A stretch of 64,000 bases of DNA, taken from positions 62,001 through 126,000 of the forward strand of contig NZ_BMNH01000013.1 in NCBI RefSeq assembly GCF_014646355.1, given 5' to 3'. This document shows, piece by piece, positions 16,187-24,706 of this stretch. The notes beneath the pieces were generated by a model. That model was not told the DNA's origin and did not search any database. It worked only from the letters and a program-made list of their open reading frames with translations. How positions within the stretch are numbered: the stretch's first letter is position 1; each line of letters starts with the position of its first letter. A program made the position numbers and the translations under genes. Source of the DNA: Nonomuraea cavernae. Its GTDB lineage: Bacteria; Actinomycetota; Actinomycetes; Streptosporangiales; Streptosporangiaceae.

Positions 16187-16909
16187 ATGCGGCTTCCTGG
16201 GCGGATCTTGGACCTGTTCGGTGACGACGCCGTCTGGTCCGGCGATCACGTGGGCATGCGCGGCGAGACGTTGCGCGTCACGTTCCCCACGGGCGTCTAC
16301 TACGTGAAGCAGGGCCCGGCCGCGCGCGGCGAGCGTGACCGGCTCGTGTGGCTCAGGCGGTGGATGACGGTGCCGGAGGTCGTGGCGTTCGAGGGTGACG
16401 CGCTGGTGCTGTCGGACGTGGGCTGGCGCAGCCTGGAGCGCAAGGCGCGGCCGCCCCAGGCGGGCACGATCATGGGACGGGCGCTGCGCGCCCTGCACGG
16501 CGTCCCGGTCGGCGAGTGCCCCTTCGACGAGCGGCTCGACGTCAAGCTGGGCCGGGCCCGCGAGCGGGTGGCGGCCGGGCTGGTCGATCCGCGCGACTTC
16601 GACGAGGCCCGGACGGGGCTCACGCCGGAGCAGGTGTACGAGCGGCTGGTGGCCGAGCGGCCCGCCGAGGAGGACCTGGTCGTCACGCACGGCGACTTCA
16701 CCCCGGCCAACGTGCTCGCGCCGCCCTCGGGCGAGCCGGTGCTGATCGACCTGGGCGCGCTCGGCGTGGCCGACCGGCACGTCGACCTGGCCCTCGCGCT
16801 GCGCGAGCTGGACGAGCGGTCCGGAGCCGACTTCCTGGCCGCGTACGGGCTCGCCGAGCCCGACCCGCGGCGGCTGGAGTACTACCGGATGCTGGACGAG
16901 CTGCTCTGA
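16187..16909 (+). CDS. Aminoglycoside phosphotransferase-fold kinase
   Basis: A 240-residue APH(3')-like kinase. Seen: the ATP-site lysine in YYVKQGPAARGE, the catalytic loop THGDFTPANVL and the metal-binding LIDLGALGVADRHVDLALAL, close to the APH(3') signature. Family members phosphorylate aminoglycosides or other small hydroxylated compounds. The gene ends in TGATG shared with cobS, so the two are translationally coupled. This favours a metabolic substrate over drug resistance, but the substrate is unknown. Confidence 0.8.
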   Translation: MRLPGRILDLFGDDAVWSGDHVGMRGETLRVTFPTGVYYVKQGPAARGERDRLVWLRRWMTVPEVVAFEGDALVLSDVGWRSLERKARPPQAGTIMGRALRALHGVPVGECPFDERLDVKLGRARERVAAGLVDPRDFDEARTGLTPEQVYERLVAERPAEEDLVVTHGDFTPANVLAPPSGEPVLIDLGALGVADRHVDLALALRELDERSGADFLAAYGLAEPDPRRLEYYRMLDELL

Positions 16910-17676
16910 TGCACGGGCTGCGCTTCGCGGTCGGCACGCTCACCGTCTTCCCGGTCCGGGTGACGCGGGTGGACAGCGGGGTGGCGGGCCCGGCCATGCT
17001 GCTGGCGCCGGTCGTCGGGCTGGTCCTCGGCGTGGTGGCGAGCGTGCCGCTGCTGCTGCCGGGGCCGCCGCTGCTGGGAGCCGCCCTGGCGGCCGGGACG
17101 CTGGCCGTGCTGACGCGCGGGCTGCACCTGGACGGGCTGGCCGACCTGGCCGACGGCCTGGGCAGCGGCAGGCCCGCCGGCCAGGCGCTCGCCGTCATGC
17201 GGAAGTCCGACATCGGGCCGTTCGGCGTGGTGACGCTGGTGCTCACGCTGCTCGTCCAGGTCGCCGCCCTGTCGTCGGCCGCTCCCTGGGCCCTGCTGAC
17301 CGCCTGCGTGACCGGCCGCCTGGCGCTCACCTGGGCCTGCCGGTCCGGGGTCCCCGCCGCCCGCCCCGACGGGCTGGGCGCCCTGGTCGCGGGCACCGTA
17401 CGCCCGGCCGCCGCCTGGCTCGTCACCCTCGTGGCCCTGGTCGCCGGCGCCGCGCTCGGCCTGGCCGTACCGGCCTCGGGAACCTCGGGGACCTCGGGGG
17501 CCGGCCTGCCGGCGGTGGTCGTCCTGCCGCTGGCGACGCTCGCCGGGCTGGTGGCGACGCTGCTGCTGCTCGCCCACGCCCGGCGGCGGCTGGGCGGCGT
17601 CACGGGCGACGTGCTCGGCGCGCTCGCCGAGACCGCCACCACGGCCGCCCTCGTCGTGTGCGCCGTCCTGGGCTGA
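16909..17676 (+). CDS. cobS: Adenosylcobinamide-GDP ribazoletransferase
   Basis: A 255-residue integral membrane enzyme that joins adenosylcobinamide-GDP to alpha-ribazole (phosphate), the last step of adenosylcobalamin assembly. Seen: FAVGTLTVFPV at the N-terminus, the signature LHLDGLADLADGLG with its acidic residues, and MRKSDIGPFG, with several hydrophobic helices. The start overlaps the upstream kinase stop (TGATG). cobT is not in the window. Confidence 0.93.
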   Translation: MHGLRFAVGTLTVFPVRVTRVDSGVAGPAMLLAPVVGLVLGVVASVPLLLPGPPLLGAALAAGTLAVLTRGLHLDGLADLADGLGSGRPAGQALAVMRKSDIGPFGVVTLVLTLLVQVAALSSAAPWALLTACVTGRLALTWACRSGVPAARPDGLGALVAGTVRPAAAWLVTLVALVAGAALGLAVPASGTSGTSGAGLPAVVVLPLATLAGLVATLLLLAHARRRLGGVTGDVLGALAETATTAALVVCAVLG

Positions 17677-17689
17677 CAGCTGCGACGGG

Positions 17690-18574
17690 TCAGGCGGCCG
17701 GCTGCGGCACGCGTACCGGAAAGCGCCTGAGCAGGAGGAACCCCGTCAGGGCGAGCAGGGCCCAGCCGACCAGGCCGGTCAGTCCGGCCACGACCGGATC
17801 GGGCGGGGCGGCGGCGTCGCCCAGGAGCAGCAGGGCGGGCGCCACCGCGTTCAGCGAGCCGTGCGCGACGACGGCGGGCCACACGCTGCCCGAGCGCAGC
17901 CGCAACCAGCCGAACAGCACCCCGGCCAGCACGCAGAACCCGACGAAGAACAGCGCCGCCCACGGCCCCAGACCGGGATAGTTGTAGCCGAGCAGGGTGA
18001 GCGGCGCGTGCCACAGACCCCAGATGACGCCGGAGAGCAGCAGCCCGCCCGCCACGCCGCGCGAGGCCACGAGCCGGGGCAGCAGCCAGCCCCGCCAGCC
18101 CCACTCCTCGCCCAGCGACGGGATGGCGTTGAGCAGCGGGCCCACCACCACGGCGATCACCAACTGCGCGACGGCCGCGGTGGACAGGTCGGCGGAGGCC
18201 GGCACGCCCTGCGCCCGCAGGCCCGCCCGGAACAGGCTGAGCCCGGCCAGGTCCAGCGAGACGAGCCCGAGCGCGGCGCTGAGCGCGATCGCCAGCGCCA
18301 CCAGCAGCGGGACTCCGAGCCAGGCGGCCAGCACCAGCAGGCCGGTGCGGCCCCGCCGCTCGCCGAGCGTCAGCCCGGTCTCGCGCGCCCACTGCCGAAA
18401 CGGCGTCCGTGACACGAGCCAGACGGCCAGCACGGCCACGGACGGCGTGAACATCATCAGCGTGCCCGCGACCGCCGTCGACGGCGAGCCGAGACCGCCG
18501 CCGAGCCAGACGGGCAGCGCCGCCAGCCAGGACAGGCCGAAGGCGGCGGCGAGGAAGACGGGAAGGGGCTTCAT
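17690..18574 (-). CDS. CPBP-family intramembrane glutamic protease
   Basis: A 294-residue, roughly eight-helix membrane protein with the CPBP (CAAX protease/bacteriocin-processing) motifs: EEWGWRG (E156, E157, R161) and GVIWGLWHAPL (His189). The family cleaves within membranes or acts in bacteriocin maturation and self-immunity; no substrate can be named. It is the third gene of a GntR-DUF1648-CPBP operon and starts 37 bases after the upstream stop. Confidence 0.85.
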   Translation of the reverse strand: MKPLPVFLAAAFGLSWLAALPVWLGGGLGSPSTAVAGTLMMFTPSVAVLAVWLVSRTPFRQWARETGLTLGERRGRTGLLVLAAWLGVPLLVALAIALSAALGLVSLDLAGLSLFRAGLRAQGVPASADLSTAAVAQLVIAVVVGPLLNAIPSLGEEWGWRGWLLPRLVASRGVAGGLLLSGVIWGLWHAPLTLLGYNYPGLGPWAALFFVGFCVLAGVLFGWLRLRSGSVWPAVVAHGSLNAVAPALLLLGDAAAPPDPVVAGLTGLVGWALLALTGFLLLRRFPVRVPQPAA

Positions 18575-18611
18575 CGGATCTCCTCGTCCGCAGCGGAACG
18601 CGGGCGCCTGC

Positions 18612-19571
18612 TCACCGGCTCACCTCCTCGGCGACGAGGGCGTTGAGGAGGGCGGCGCCGCGGGCGGCGTCGTCGACGCTGACGGCCAGCTCGCCACCGG
18701 AGCGGTAGCGGATGATCAGGCACTCGCCGCCGCGCAGCATGATGGTCGCGGCACCCGGCAGGCCCCGGATGCCCCAGCCGCCGACCTGACTCGGATACCG
18801 CGTGTCCGACCAGGCTTTGTCGATCTTGGACAGCTGGATCCGGCGGGCCGGCCGGCCGAACGGCCCGAACCCGATCCGGAGGCCGTCGGCGGTGACGCGG
18901 CAGGTGAGGGAGGTGGTCAGCAGCCCGACGAGCAGCACGACGCCGAGCGGCGGAAGCACGGGGCCGACGGAGGCGCCCGCGACGTCGAGCACCGCGACGA
19001 CGACCAGCCCGGCCGCCGCGACGGTGGTCACGGCGAGCAGCCAGGGATTGGTGAGGCGGCTGACCCACACCACGCGCTGCCCCGGCCTGAGGTCGAGCCG
19101 GGGCGGCTCGGCGCCGGCGGGCGCCTGCAGGTCGGGGCCTCCCCTGCCGAGGTGGCCGGCGAGCAGCCCGGCGGCCGCGCTCACCAGGATCACCGTGATG
19201 ACCTGCCACGGCTCCAGGACGGCGGCGGTCCAGTCGGGCGCGTCGAGGTTGGCCAGCAGGGTCGTGCCGCCCATGCCGAGCACGAACAGCCCGCCCCCGA
19301 CGAGGGTGCCCCACCAGTAGGCGCGGCCCATCCTGCGGGTGAGCGTCCGCTCCCGCGCGGCGGCGGCGAGCAGGAACCCCCAAATCGCGATCCACATCGC
19401 CACCTGCACCGCCAGGCCGGCCGCGAACGACAACTCGCCGTCGGGTGCTCCCGCCGGGCCCCAGTGCACGGCCAGCGGATCGGGCAGCCGGTCGCGCAGA
19501 GTCAACGGAACCGCGACCAGCGCGGCGGTGATGGCCGCCCCCCAGAGGGCGGCGGCGGATCGGGGGTTCAT
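18612..19571 (-). CDS. DUF1648 membrane protein
   Basis: A 319-residue protein with an N-terminal DUF1648 domain (LPDPLAVHWGPAGAPDGELS) and about six membrane helices, followed by a C-terminal PH-like soluble part (RVTADGLRIGFGPFGRPARRIQLSKID). It resembles SdpI-type and related membrane proteins linked to GntR regulators, some of which give immunity or envelope-stress protection; the role here is inferred from context. Its start overlaps the gntR stop by four bases. Confidence 0.78.
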   Translation of the reverse strand: MNPRSAAALWGAAITAALVAVPLTLRDRLPDPLAVHWGPAGAPDGELSFAAGLAVQVAMWIAIWGFLLAAAARERTLTRRMGRAYWWGTLVGGGLFVLGMGGTTLLANLDAPDWTAAVLEPWQVITVILVSAAAGLLAGHLGRGGPDLQAPAGAEPPRLDLRPGQRVVWVSRLTNPWLLAVTTVAAAGLVVVAVLDVAGASVGPVLPPLGVVLLVGLLTTSLTCRVTADGLRIGFGPFGRPARRIQLSKIDKAWSDTRYPSQVGGWGIRGLPGAATIMLRGGECLIIRYRSGGELAVSVDDAARGAALLNALVAEEVSR

Positions 19572-19915
19572 GGCAACTCCTCAAGGATGGTGATGAGGTC
19601 TTCGCGGCGGTAGCCGTATCTTCTGGCCTCGTCCAGCAGCTCGCGTGCCCGCTCCACGAGCAGCGCGCGCCCGTCGGCGCGGCCGGCGACGCTGACGCCG
19701 CGTCCGCGCCTGAACTCCAGCAGCCCCTCGTCCCGCAGGTCGCGCAGGGCGCGCAGCACCGTGTTGGCGTTGATGCCGAGCGCGTCGGCCAGGTCACGGG
19801 CCGGCGGCAACCGGTCTCCCGGCGTGTACGCCCCCTCGCCGATGGCGTGACGGATGGCGCTGGCCACCTGCTGGTGCAGGGGCCGCGCGTCGTTGAGATC
19901 GAGCGTGAGCAACAT
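19568..19915 (-). CDS. GntR-family (YtrA-like) transcriptional regulator
   Basis: A 115-residue regulator with the N-terminal winged helix (PLHQQVASAIRHAIGEGAYTPGDRLPPARDLADALGINANTVLRALRDL) and only a short C-terminal helix pair, as in the YtrA subfamily that controls membrane-protein or transporter operons. It heads the DUF1648-CPBP operon. A perfect 9-bp inverted repeat overlaps its start codon, fitting autoregulation. Confidence 0.9.
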   Translation of the reverse strand: MLLTLDLNDARPLHQQVASAIRHAIGEGAYTPGDRLPPARDLADALGINANTVLRALRDLRDEGLLEFRRGRGVSVAGRADGRALLVERARELLDEARRYGYRREDLITILEELP

Positions 19916-19938
19916 GGTGCTAATGACTATAGCACCAT
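19914..19938 (-). promoter_or_regulatory. Operator and leaderless promoter of the gntR operon
   Basis: ATGGTGCTA and TAGCACCAT form a perfect 9-bp inverted repeat with a 7-nt spacer. One arm covers the ATG. On the minus strand TATAGT lies inside the repeat as a -10 box, so transcription should start at about the ATG, and a bound dimer would block both promoter and start. The GntR product is the natural candidate ligand. Confidence 0.65.
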
Positions 19939-19971
19939 GATGCGTAAATGATTCATGGGATGAACCCCTGT

Positions 19972-20001
19972 TTGTTAGTACCTGGAAACCCTGGATAGCA
20001 T
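19972..20001 (+). promoter_or_regulatory. Promoter of pepA
   Basis: TTGTTA (19972-19977) and TAGCAT (19996-20001) with 18-bp spacing lie eight bases before the GTG of pepA, predicting a leaderless or nearly leaderless mRNA. Confidence 0.45.
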
Positions 20002-20009
20002 CGGTTTAC

Positions 20010-21497
20010 GTGACCACTGTGCGGCTGAACTCAGCAGACCTCGTCTCTTTCGACACCGACGCACTGATCGTCGGGTTCCGTTCCGGGCCGGAGGGCCCTC
20101 GCCCCGCGACGGGAGCGGAAAGTCTCGACGCCGCCTTCGACGGGAAGCTCGCCACCTCCCTCGCCGCCGTCGGGTTCACCGGCAAGCCCGGCGAGATCGC
20201 CAAGGTGCCGGTGTTCGGCGCCATCACCGCGCCGCTGCTGGTCGCGGTCGGCCTGGGTGAGTCGCCCGACGCCGAGGGGCTGCGCCGCGCCGCCGGCGCC
20301 GCCGTGCGCTCGCTGGCCGGCACGGCCCGCGCCGCCCTGGCCCTGCCCGCCGCGTCGGCCCAGGAGGTCGAGGCCGTCGCGCTCGGCGCGCTGCTGGGCG
20401 CCTACGACTACTCCCGCTACCGCACCAACGGCGAGCGCAAGGAGCCGGTGGCCGAGCTGACCGTGCTCTCCGCCGAGGCCGGCGAGCACGGCCACGGCCC
20501 GAGCGCCGCCGAGCGCGCCACCGTGCTGGCCGAGTCCGTCGCCCTGGTCCGCGACCTGGTCAACACACCGCCGTCCGACCTGTGGCCGGCGAAGTTCGCC
20601 GAGATCGCCGAGCGGACGGGCGCCGAGGCCGGGCTGACCGTCGAGGTGCTCGACGAGAAGCAGCTCAAGGACGGCGGCTACGGCGGCCTCATCGGCGTCG
20701 GCCAGGGCTCGGTCAACCCGCCGCGCCTGGTCCGTCTCTCCTACACCCATCCGGAGGCCGGCAAGACGCTGGCGTTCGTGGGCAAGGGCATCACGTTCGA
20801 CTCGGGCGGCCTGTCGCTCAAGCCGTCCGCGTCCATGGACTGGATGAAGTCCGACATGGGCGGCGCGGGCGCCGTCTTCGGGGCACTGGTCGGCATCGCC
20901 CGCCTGGGCCTGCCGGTCAACGCCGTCGGCTACCTCTGCCTGGCCGAGAACCTGCCCAGCGGCACCGCGCAGCGCCCGTCCGACGTCCTCCACAGCTACA
21001 GCGGCAAGACCGTCGAGGTGCTCGACACCGACGCCGAGGGCCGCCTGGTGCTCATGGACGGCATCGCGCGGGCCGCCGAGGACTCCCCCGACCTGATCGT
21101 CGACGTCGCCACCCTCACCGGCGCGCAGATCGTCGCGCTCGGCTGGCGCACGGCCGGCGTCATGGCCAACGACGACGCGATCAGGGAGCTCGTCGTCGAG
21201 GTCGCCGGCGACGCGGGCGAGGGCGCCTGGGGCATGCCGCTGCCCGAGGAACTGCGCAAGGGCCTCGACTCCCCGATCGCCGACCTCGCCAACCTCCACC
21301 CCGAGCGCTGGGGCGGCATGCTGACCGCGGGCATCTTCCTGAAGGAGTTCGTGCCCGACGGGGTGCGCTGGGCGCACATCGACATGGCCGGACCCGCGTT
21401 CAACAAGGGCGAGCCGCACGGCTACACCCCCAAGGGCGGCACCGGCGCGATCACCCGCACCCTCATCGGACTCGCCGAGCGGCACGCGAGCATCTGA
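20010..21497 (+). CDS. pepA: Leucyl aminopeptidase (M17)
   Basis: A 495-residue cytosolic di-metal aminopeptidase. The metal and catalytic residues are present: Lys/Asp in GKGITFDSGGLS, KPSASMDWMKSDMGGAGAV, and the signature DTDAEGRLVLMDG. The N-terminal domain (about 1-170) is the less conserved regulatory or DNA-binding part. The GTG at 20010 lies next to a promoter, so the start is probably leaderless. It sits just upstream of lpdA-sucB, as in mycobacteria. Confidence 0.95.
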   Translation: MTTVRLNSADLVSFDTDALIVGFRSGPEGPRPATGAESLDAAFDGKLATSLAAVGFTGKPGEIAKVPVFGAITAPLLVAVGLGESPDAEGLRRAAGAAVRSLAGTARAALALPAASAQEVEAVALGALLGAYDYSRYRTNGERKEPVAELTVLSAEAGEHGHGPSAAERATVLAESVALVRDLVNTPPSDLWPAKFAEIAERTGAEAGLTVEVLDEKQLKDGGYGGLIGVGQGSVNPPRLVRLSYTHPEAGKTLAFVGKGITFDSGGLSLKPSASMDWMKSDMGGAGAVFGALVGIARLGLPVNAVGYLCLAENLPSGTAQRPSDVLHSYSGKTVEVLDTDAEGRLVLMDGIARAAEDSPDLIVDVATLTGAQIVALGWRTAGVMANDDAIRELVVEVAGDAGEGAWGMPLPEELRKGLDSPIADLANLHPERWGGMLTAGIFLKEFVPDGVRWAHIDMAGPAFNKGEPHGYTPKGGTGAITRTLIGLAERHASI

Positions 21498-21548
21498 AAC
21501 AAATGAAAAGATGACGGCATCACGAACACCCCGACAAGGAGCCTTCCT

Positions 21549-22913
21549 GTGGCCTACGACATCGTCGTCCTAGGTGGCGGCAGCGGCGGTTACGCCTGCG
21601 CGCTGCGGGCGGCCGAGCTGGGCAAGACCGTCGCCCTGATCGAAAAGGACAAGATCGGCGGCACCTGCCTCCACAGGGGATGCATCCCCACGAAGGCTCT
21701 GCTGCACTCCGCCGAGGTCGCCGACGAGACGCGCGAGAGCGAGACGTTCGGCGTCAAGGCGCGGTTCGAGGGCATCGACGTCCCCGGCGTCCACGCCTTC
21801 AAGGACAAGATCGTCACTCGCGCCTGGAAGGGCGTGCAGGGCCTGCTCAAGGGCGCGGGCGTGACGATCGTCGAGGGCGAGGGCCGCCTCGTCGGAGAGC
21901 GCGCGATCCAGGTCGGCTCCGAGGTCTACGAGGGCCGCGCCGTCGTGCTGGCCACCGGCTCGGCGCCCAGGTCGCTGCCCGGCCTGGAGATCGACGGTGA
22001 GCGTGTCATCACCAGCGAGCACACCCTGACCATGGACCACGTGCCGAGCTCCGTGGTGGTGCTGGGCGGCGGCGTGATCGGCGTCGAGCTGGCCAGCGTC
22101 TACCGCTCGTTCGGGGCCGAGGTCACGATCGTCGAGGCCCTGCCCCACCTGCTGCCGACCGAGGAGGAGTCGAGCTCCAAGCTGCTGGAGCGCGCCTTCC
22201 GCCGCCGCGGCATCAAGTACGAACTGGGCGTCTTCTTCGAGAGCGCCAAGACCACCGACACGGGCGTGGTGGTCACCCTGGCCAACGGCAAGACCCTCGA
22301 CGCCGAGATCCTGCTGGTCGCGGTCGGCCGCGGCGCCGTGTCCTCGGGCATGGGCTTCGAGGAGGCCGGCATCGCCATCGAGCGCGGCGCGGTCGTGGTC
22401 GACGAGCACTGCCAGACCTCCGTGCCGGGCGTCTACGCGATCGGCGACCTGATCCCCACGTTGCAGCTGGCGCACGCCGGGTTCGCCGAGGGCATCATGG
22501 TGGCCGAGCACATCGCCGGCCTCAACCCGCCGCCCATCGACTACGCGGGCGTGCCGCGCATCACCTACTCCGACCCCGAGGTCGCCTCGGTCGGCATCAC
22601 CTCCGCCCAGGCCGCCGAGCGCGGGCTGGAGATCGTGGAGCAGGTCTACGACCTCGCCGGCAATCCCAAGAGCCAGATCCTCGGCACGGCCGGCGCCGTC
22701 AAGGTCATCGCCCAGAAGGACGGGCCGGTCGTCGGCGTCCACATGGTGGGCCGCCGCATCGGTGAGCTCGTCACCGAGGGGCAGCTGATCTACAACTGGG
22801 AGGCGCTGCCCGCAGAGGTCGCCCAGCTCATCCACGCACACCCGACCCAGTCCGAGGCCGTTGGTGAGGCGATGCTGGCCCTGGCCGGCAAGCCGCTGCA
22901 CGTCCACAACTAG
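21549..22913 (+). CDS. lpdA: Dihydrolipoyl dehydrogenase (E3)
   Basis: A 454-residue FAD/NAD enzyme that reoxidises dihydrolipoyl groups of 2-oxoacid dehydrogenase complexes. Seen: FAD site GGGSGGYACALRAAELG, redox disulfide GGTCLHRGCIPTKALL, NAD site VLGGGVIGVELA, and the C-terminal His-Glu pair in HAHPTQSEA. The GTG start has AAGGAG upstream. It is followed 37 bp later by the E2 gene, so the two should be co-transcribed. Confidence 0.95.
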   Translation: MAYDIVVLGGGSGGYACALRAAELGKTVALIEKDKIGGTCLHRGCIPTKALLHSAEVADETRESETFGVKARFEGIDVPGVHAFKDKIVTRAWKGVQGLLKGAGVTIVEGEGRLVGERAIQVGSEVYEGRAVVLATGSAPRSLPGLEIDGERVITSEHTLTMDHVPSSVVVLGGGVIGVELASVYRSFGAEVTIVEALPHLLPTEEESSSKLLERAFRRRGIKYELGVFFESAKTTDTGVVVTLANGKTLDAEILLVAVGRGAVSSGMGFEEAGIAIERGAVVVDEHCQTSVPGVYAIGDLIPTLQLAHAGFAEGIMVAEHIAGLNPPPIDYAGVPRITYSDPEVASVGITSAQAAERGLEIVEQVYDLAGNPKSQILGTAGAVKVIAQKDGPVVGVHMVGRRIGELVTEGQLIYNWEALPAEVAQLIHAHPTQSEAVGEAMLALAGKPLHVHN

Positions 22914-22950
22914 TCAAGCCCTCGAGATCAGAACGCGAGAGAAGATAACG

Positions 22951-24417
22951 ATGCCGGTCTCCGTACAGATGCCCCAGCTCGGCGAGAGCGTTACCGAGGG
23001 CACGGTAACCCGTTGGCTGAAGAAGGAAGGCGAGCGCGTCGAGGCCGACGAGCCGCTCCTGGAGGTGTCGACCGACAAGGTCGACACCGAGATCCCGTCG
23101 CCGTCCGCGGGCGTCGTCACCAAGATCGTTGTGGCTGAGGACGAGACCGTCGAGGTCGGCGCCGAGCTGGCCATCATCGACGAGAACGGCCAGGCCGGCG
23201 GCGCCGCCCCGGCTCAGCAGGAGGCCCCGGCCGCGGAGCCGGAGCCCGCTCCCGCCTCCTCGATCCCCCAGCCCGCCCCGGCGCAGCCCGAGCCCGTCCA
23301 GCAGGCGCCGGCCCAGCATGCTCCGCCCGCCCCGGCACCGCAGGCCCCGCCCGCGCCCGCACCGGCCCAGCAGGCTCCTGCTCCGCAGGCACCGGCACCG
23401 CAGGCCCCGGCTCCGCAGGCGCCCGCCGAGCAGGCCCCGCCGCAGCCCTCCGGCGAGAGCCCCTATGTGACGCCGCTGGTGCGCAAGCTCGCCAACGAGC
23501 ACGGCGTCGACCTCGACGCCGTCAACGGCACCGGCGTGGGCGGCCGCATCCGCAAGCAGGACGTGCTGGAGGCGGCCAAGACGCAGCGCGCGCAGGCGGC
23601 CCCCGCCGCCCAGGCTCCGGCTCCCGCCGCCGCCCAGCCCGCCGCCGCGCCCGCCCAGGCCGCTGCTCCCGAGCCGGTCGAGGTCGACACCACGCTGCGC
23701 GGCCGCACCGAGAAGATGTCGCGCCTGCGGCAGACCATGTCCAAGCGCCTGGTCGAGTCGCTGCAGACCGCCGCGCAGCTCACCACGGTCGTCGAGGTCG
23801 ACGTCACCAAGATCGCGCGGCTGCGCGACCAGGCCAAGGCCGACTTCCAGCGCCGCGAGGGCGTCAAGCTGTCGTTCATGCCGTTCTTCGAGATGGCCGC
23901 CATCGAGGCGCTCAAGCAGCACCCCAAGCTCAACGCGACGATCAACAACGAGACGATGGAGGTCACCTACTTCGACGTCGAGCACCTCGCCGTCGCCGTC
24001 GACACCGAGCGTGGCCTCATCGCGGCCGTCATCAAGAACGCCGGCGACCTCAACCTCGCCGGGCTCGCCCGCAAGACGGCCGACCTGGCCGAGCGCACCC
24101 GCGCCAACAAGGTGACCCCCGACGAGATCACCGGCGGCACGTTCACGCTCACCAACACCGGCAGCCGGGGCGCGCTGTTCGACACGCCGATCCTCAACCA
24201 GCCGCAGGTCGGCATGCTCGGCACCGGCGCGGTCGTCAAGCGTCCCGTGGTGATCGACACGCCCGAGGGCGAGGTCATCGCGATCCGCTCGATGGTCTAC
24301 CTGGCGCTGACCTACGACCACCGCCTGGTCGACGGCGCCGACGCGGCCCGCTTCCTCACCACCATCAAGCGCCGCCTCGAAGAGGGCCGCTTCGAGGCCC
24401 AGCTCGGCCTCGCCTGA
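22951..24417 (+). CDS. sucB: Dihydrolipoamide acyltransferase (E2; 2-oxoglutarate dehydrogenase type)
   Basis: A 488-residue E2 with one lipoyl domain (residues 1-80; lipoylated K43 in STDKVDTE), a long Ala/Pro-rich swinging linker (about 80-170), a peripheral-subunit-binding domain (PLVRKLANEHGVDLDAV...GRIRKQDVLEAA), a second Ala/Pro linker and the catalytic domain ending in YDHRLVDGADAARF (His and Asp of HxxxDG). The ATG at 22951 gives the exact lipoyl-domain start. Its function depends on LipA and LipB, encoded 2-4 kb downstream. It may serve both pyruvate and 2-oxoglutarate complexes, as in other actinobacteria. Confidence 0.93.
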   Translation: MPVSVQMPQLGESVTEGTVTRWLKKEGERVEADEPLLEVSTDKVDTEIPSPSAGVVTKIVVAEDETVEVGAELAIIDENGQAGGAAPAQQEAPAAEPEPAPASSIPQPAPAQPEPVQQAPAQHAPPAPAPQAPPAPAPAQQAPAPQAPAPQAPAPQAPAEQAPPQPSGESPYVTPLVRKLANEHGVDLDAVNGTGVGGRIRKQDVLEAAKTQRAQAAPAAQAPAPAAAQPAAAPAQAAAPEPVEVDTTLRGRTEKMSRLRQTMSKRLVESLQTAAQLTTVVEVDVTKIARLRDQAKADFQRREGVKLSFMPFFEMAAIEALKQHPKLNATINNETMEVTYFDVEHLAVAVDTERGLIAAVIKNAGDLNLAGLARKTADLAERTRANKVTPDEITGGTFTLTNTGSRGALFDTPILNQPQVGMLGTGAVVKRPVVIDTPEGEVIAIRSMVYLALTYDHRLVDGADAARFLTTIKRRLEEGRFEAQLGLA

Positions 24418-24421
24418 TCCC

Positions 24422-24454
24422 TGGGCCGGCCCGGCGATCCGCCGGGCCGGCCCA
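24422..24454. terminator. Terminator after sucB
   Basis: TGGGCCGGCCCGGC pairs perfectly over 14 bp with GCCGGGCCGGCCCA around the 5-nt loop GATCC, five bases after the sucB stop. It has no U tract. Confidence 0.85.
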
Positions 24455-24462
24455 CCTCCCAT

Positions 24463-24488
24463 GGCCGGCCGGCGTTCTCCGGCCGGCC
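24463..24488. terminator. Second GC hairpin after sucB
   Basis: GGCCGGCCGG and CCGGCCGGCC form a 10-bp stem with a 6-nt loop, followed by GTTTCACGTT. It is probably a backup terminator in tandem with the hairpin eight bases before it. Confidence 0.55.
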
Positions 24489-24646
24489 GTTTCACGTTCC
24501 CCCACCCCACACCCCCCATCCGTCACGGCGGGCCAAGCCGGCGCCGGACGCCGACCGGGGCTGGGGCCCTCCAGGGATACGGCCGCTGACCCGCACAGGG
24601 CGGCCCGCCGTGACGACGTCCGGTGGGCCGGGGCCGACGCGTTCAG

Positions 24647-24678
24647 CAGGGCTGGTGGATATCAGGGCTGGTGGATAT
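24647..24678. repeat. Perfect 16-bp tandem direct repeat before the epimerase gene
   Basis: CAGGGCTGGTGGATAT occurs twice back to back, ending 28 bases before the ATG at 24707. The position is that of a promoter or operator. It could be a tandem binding site or a recent duplication. The rest of the 289-bp gap after sucB holds only the two hairpins. Confidence 0.7.
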
Positions 24679-24706
24679 TTCGTGGCATGAGGGAGATATA
24701 GCGGGG

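Noticed and set aside
16187..16909. A clinical-type aminoglycoside resistance gene
   Set aside because: The APH motifs are present, but coupling to cobS argues for a metabolic role; resistance is not supported by context.
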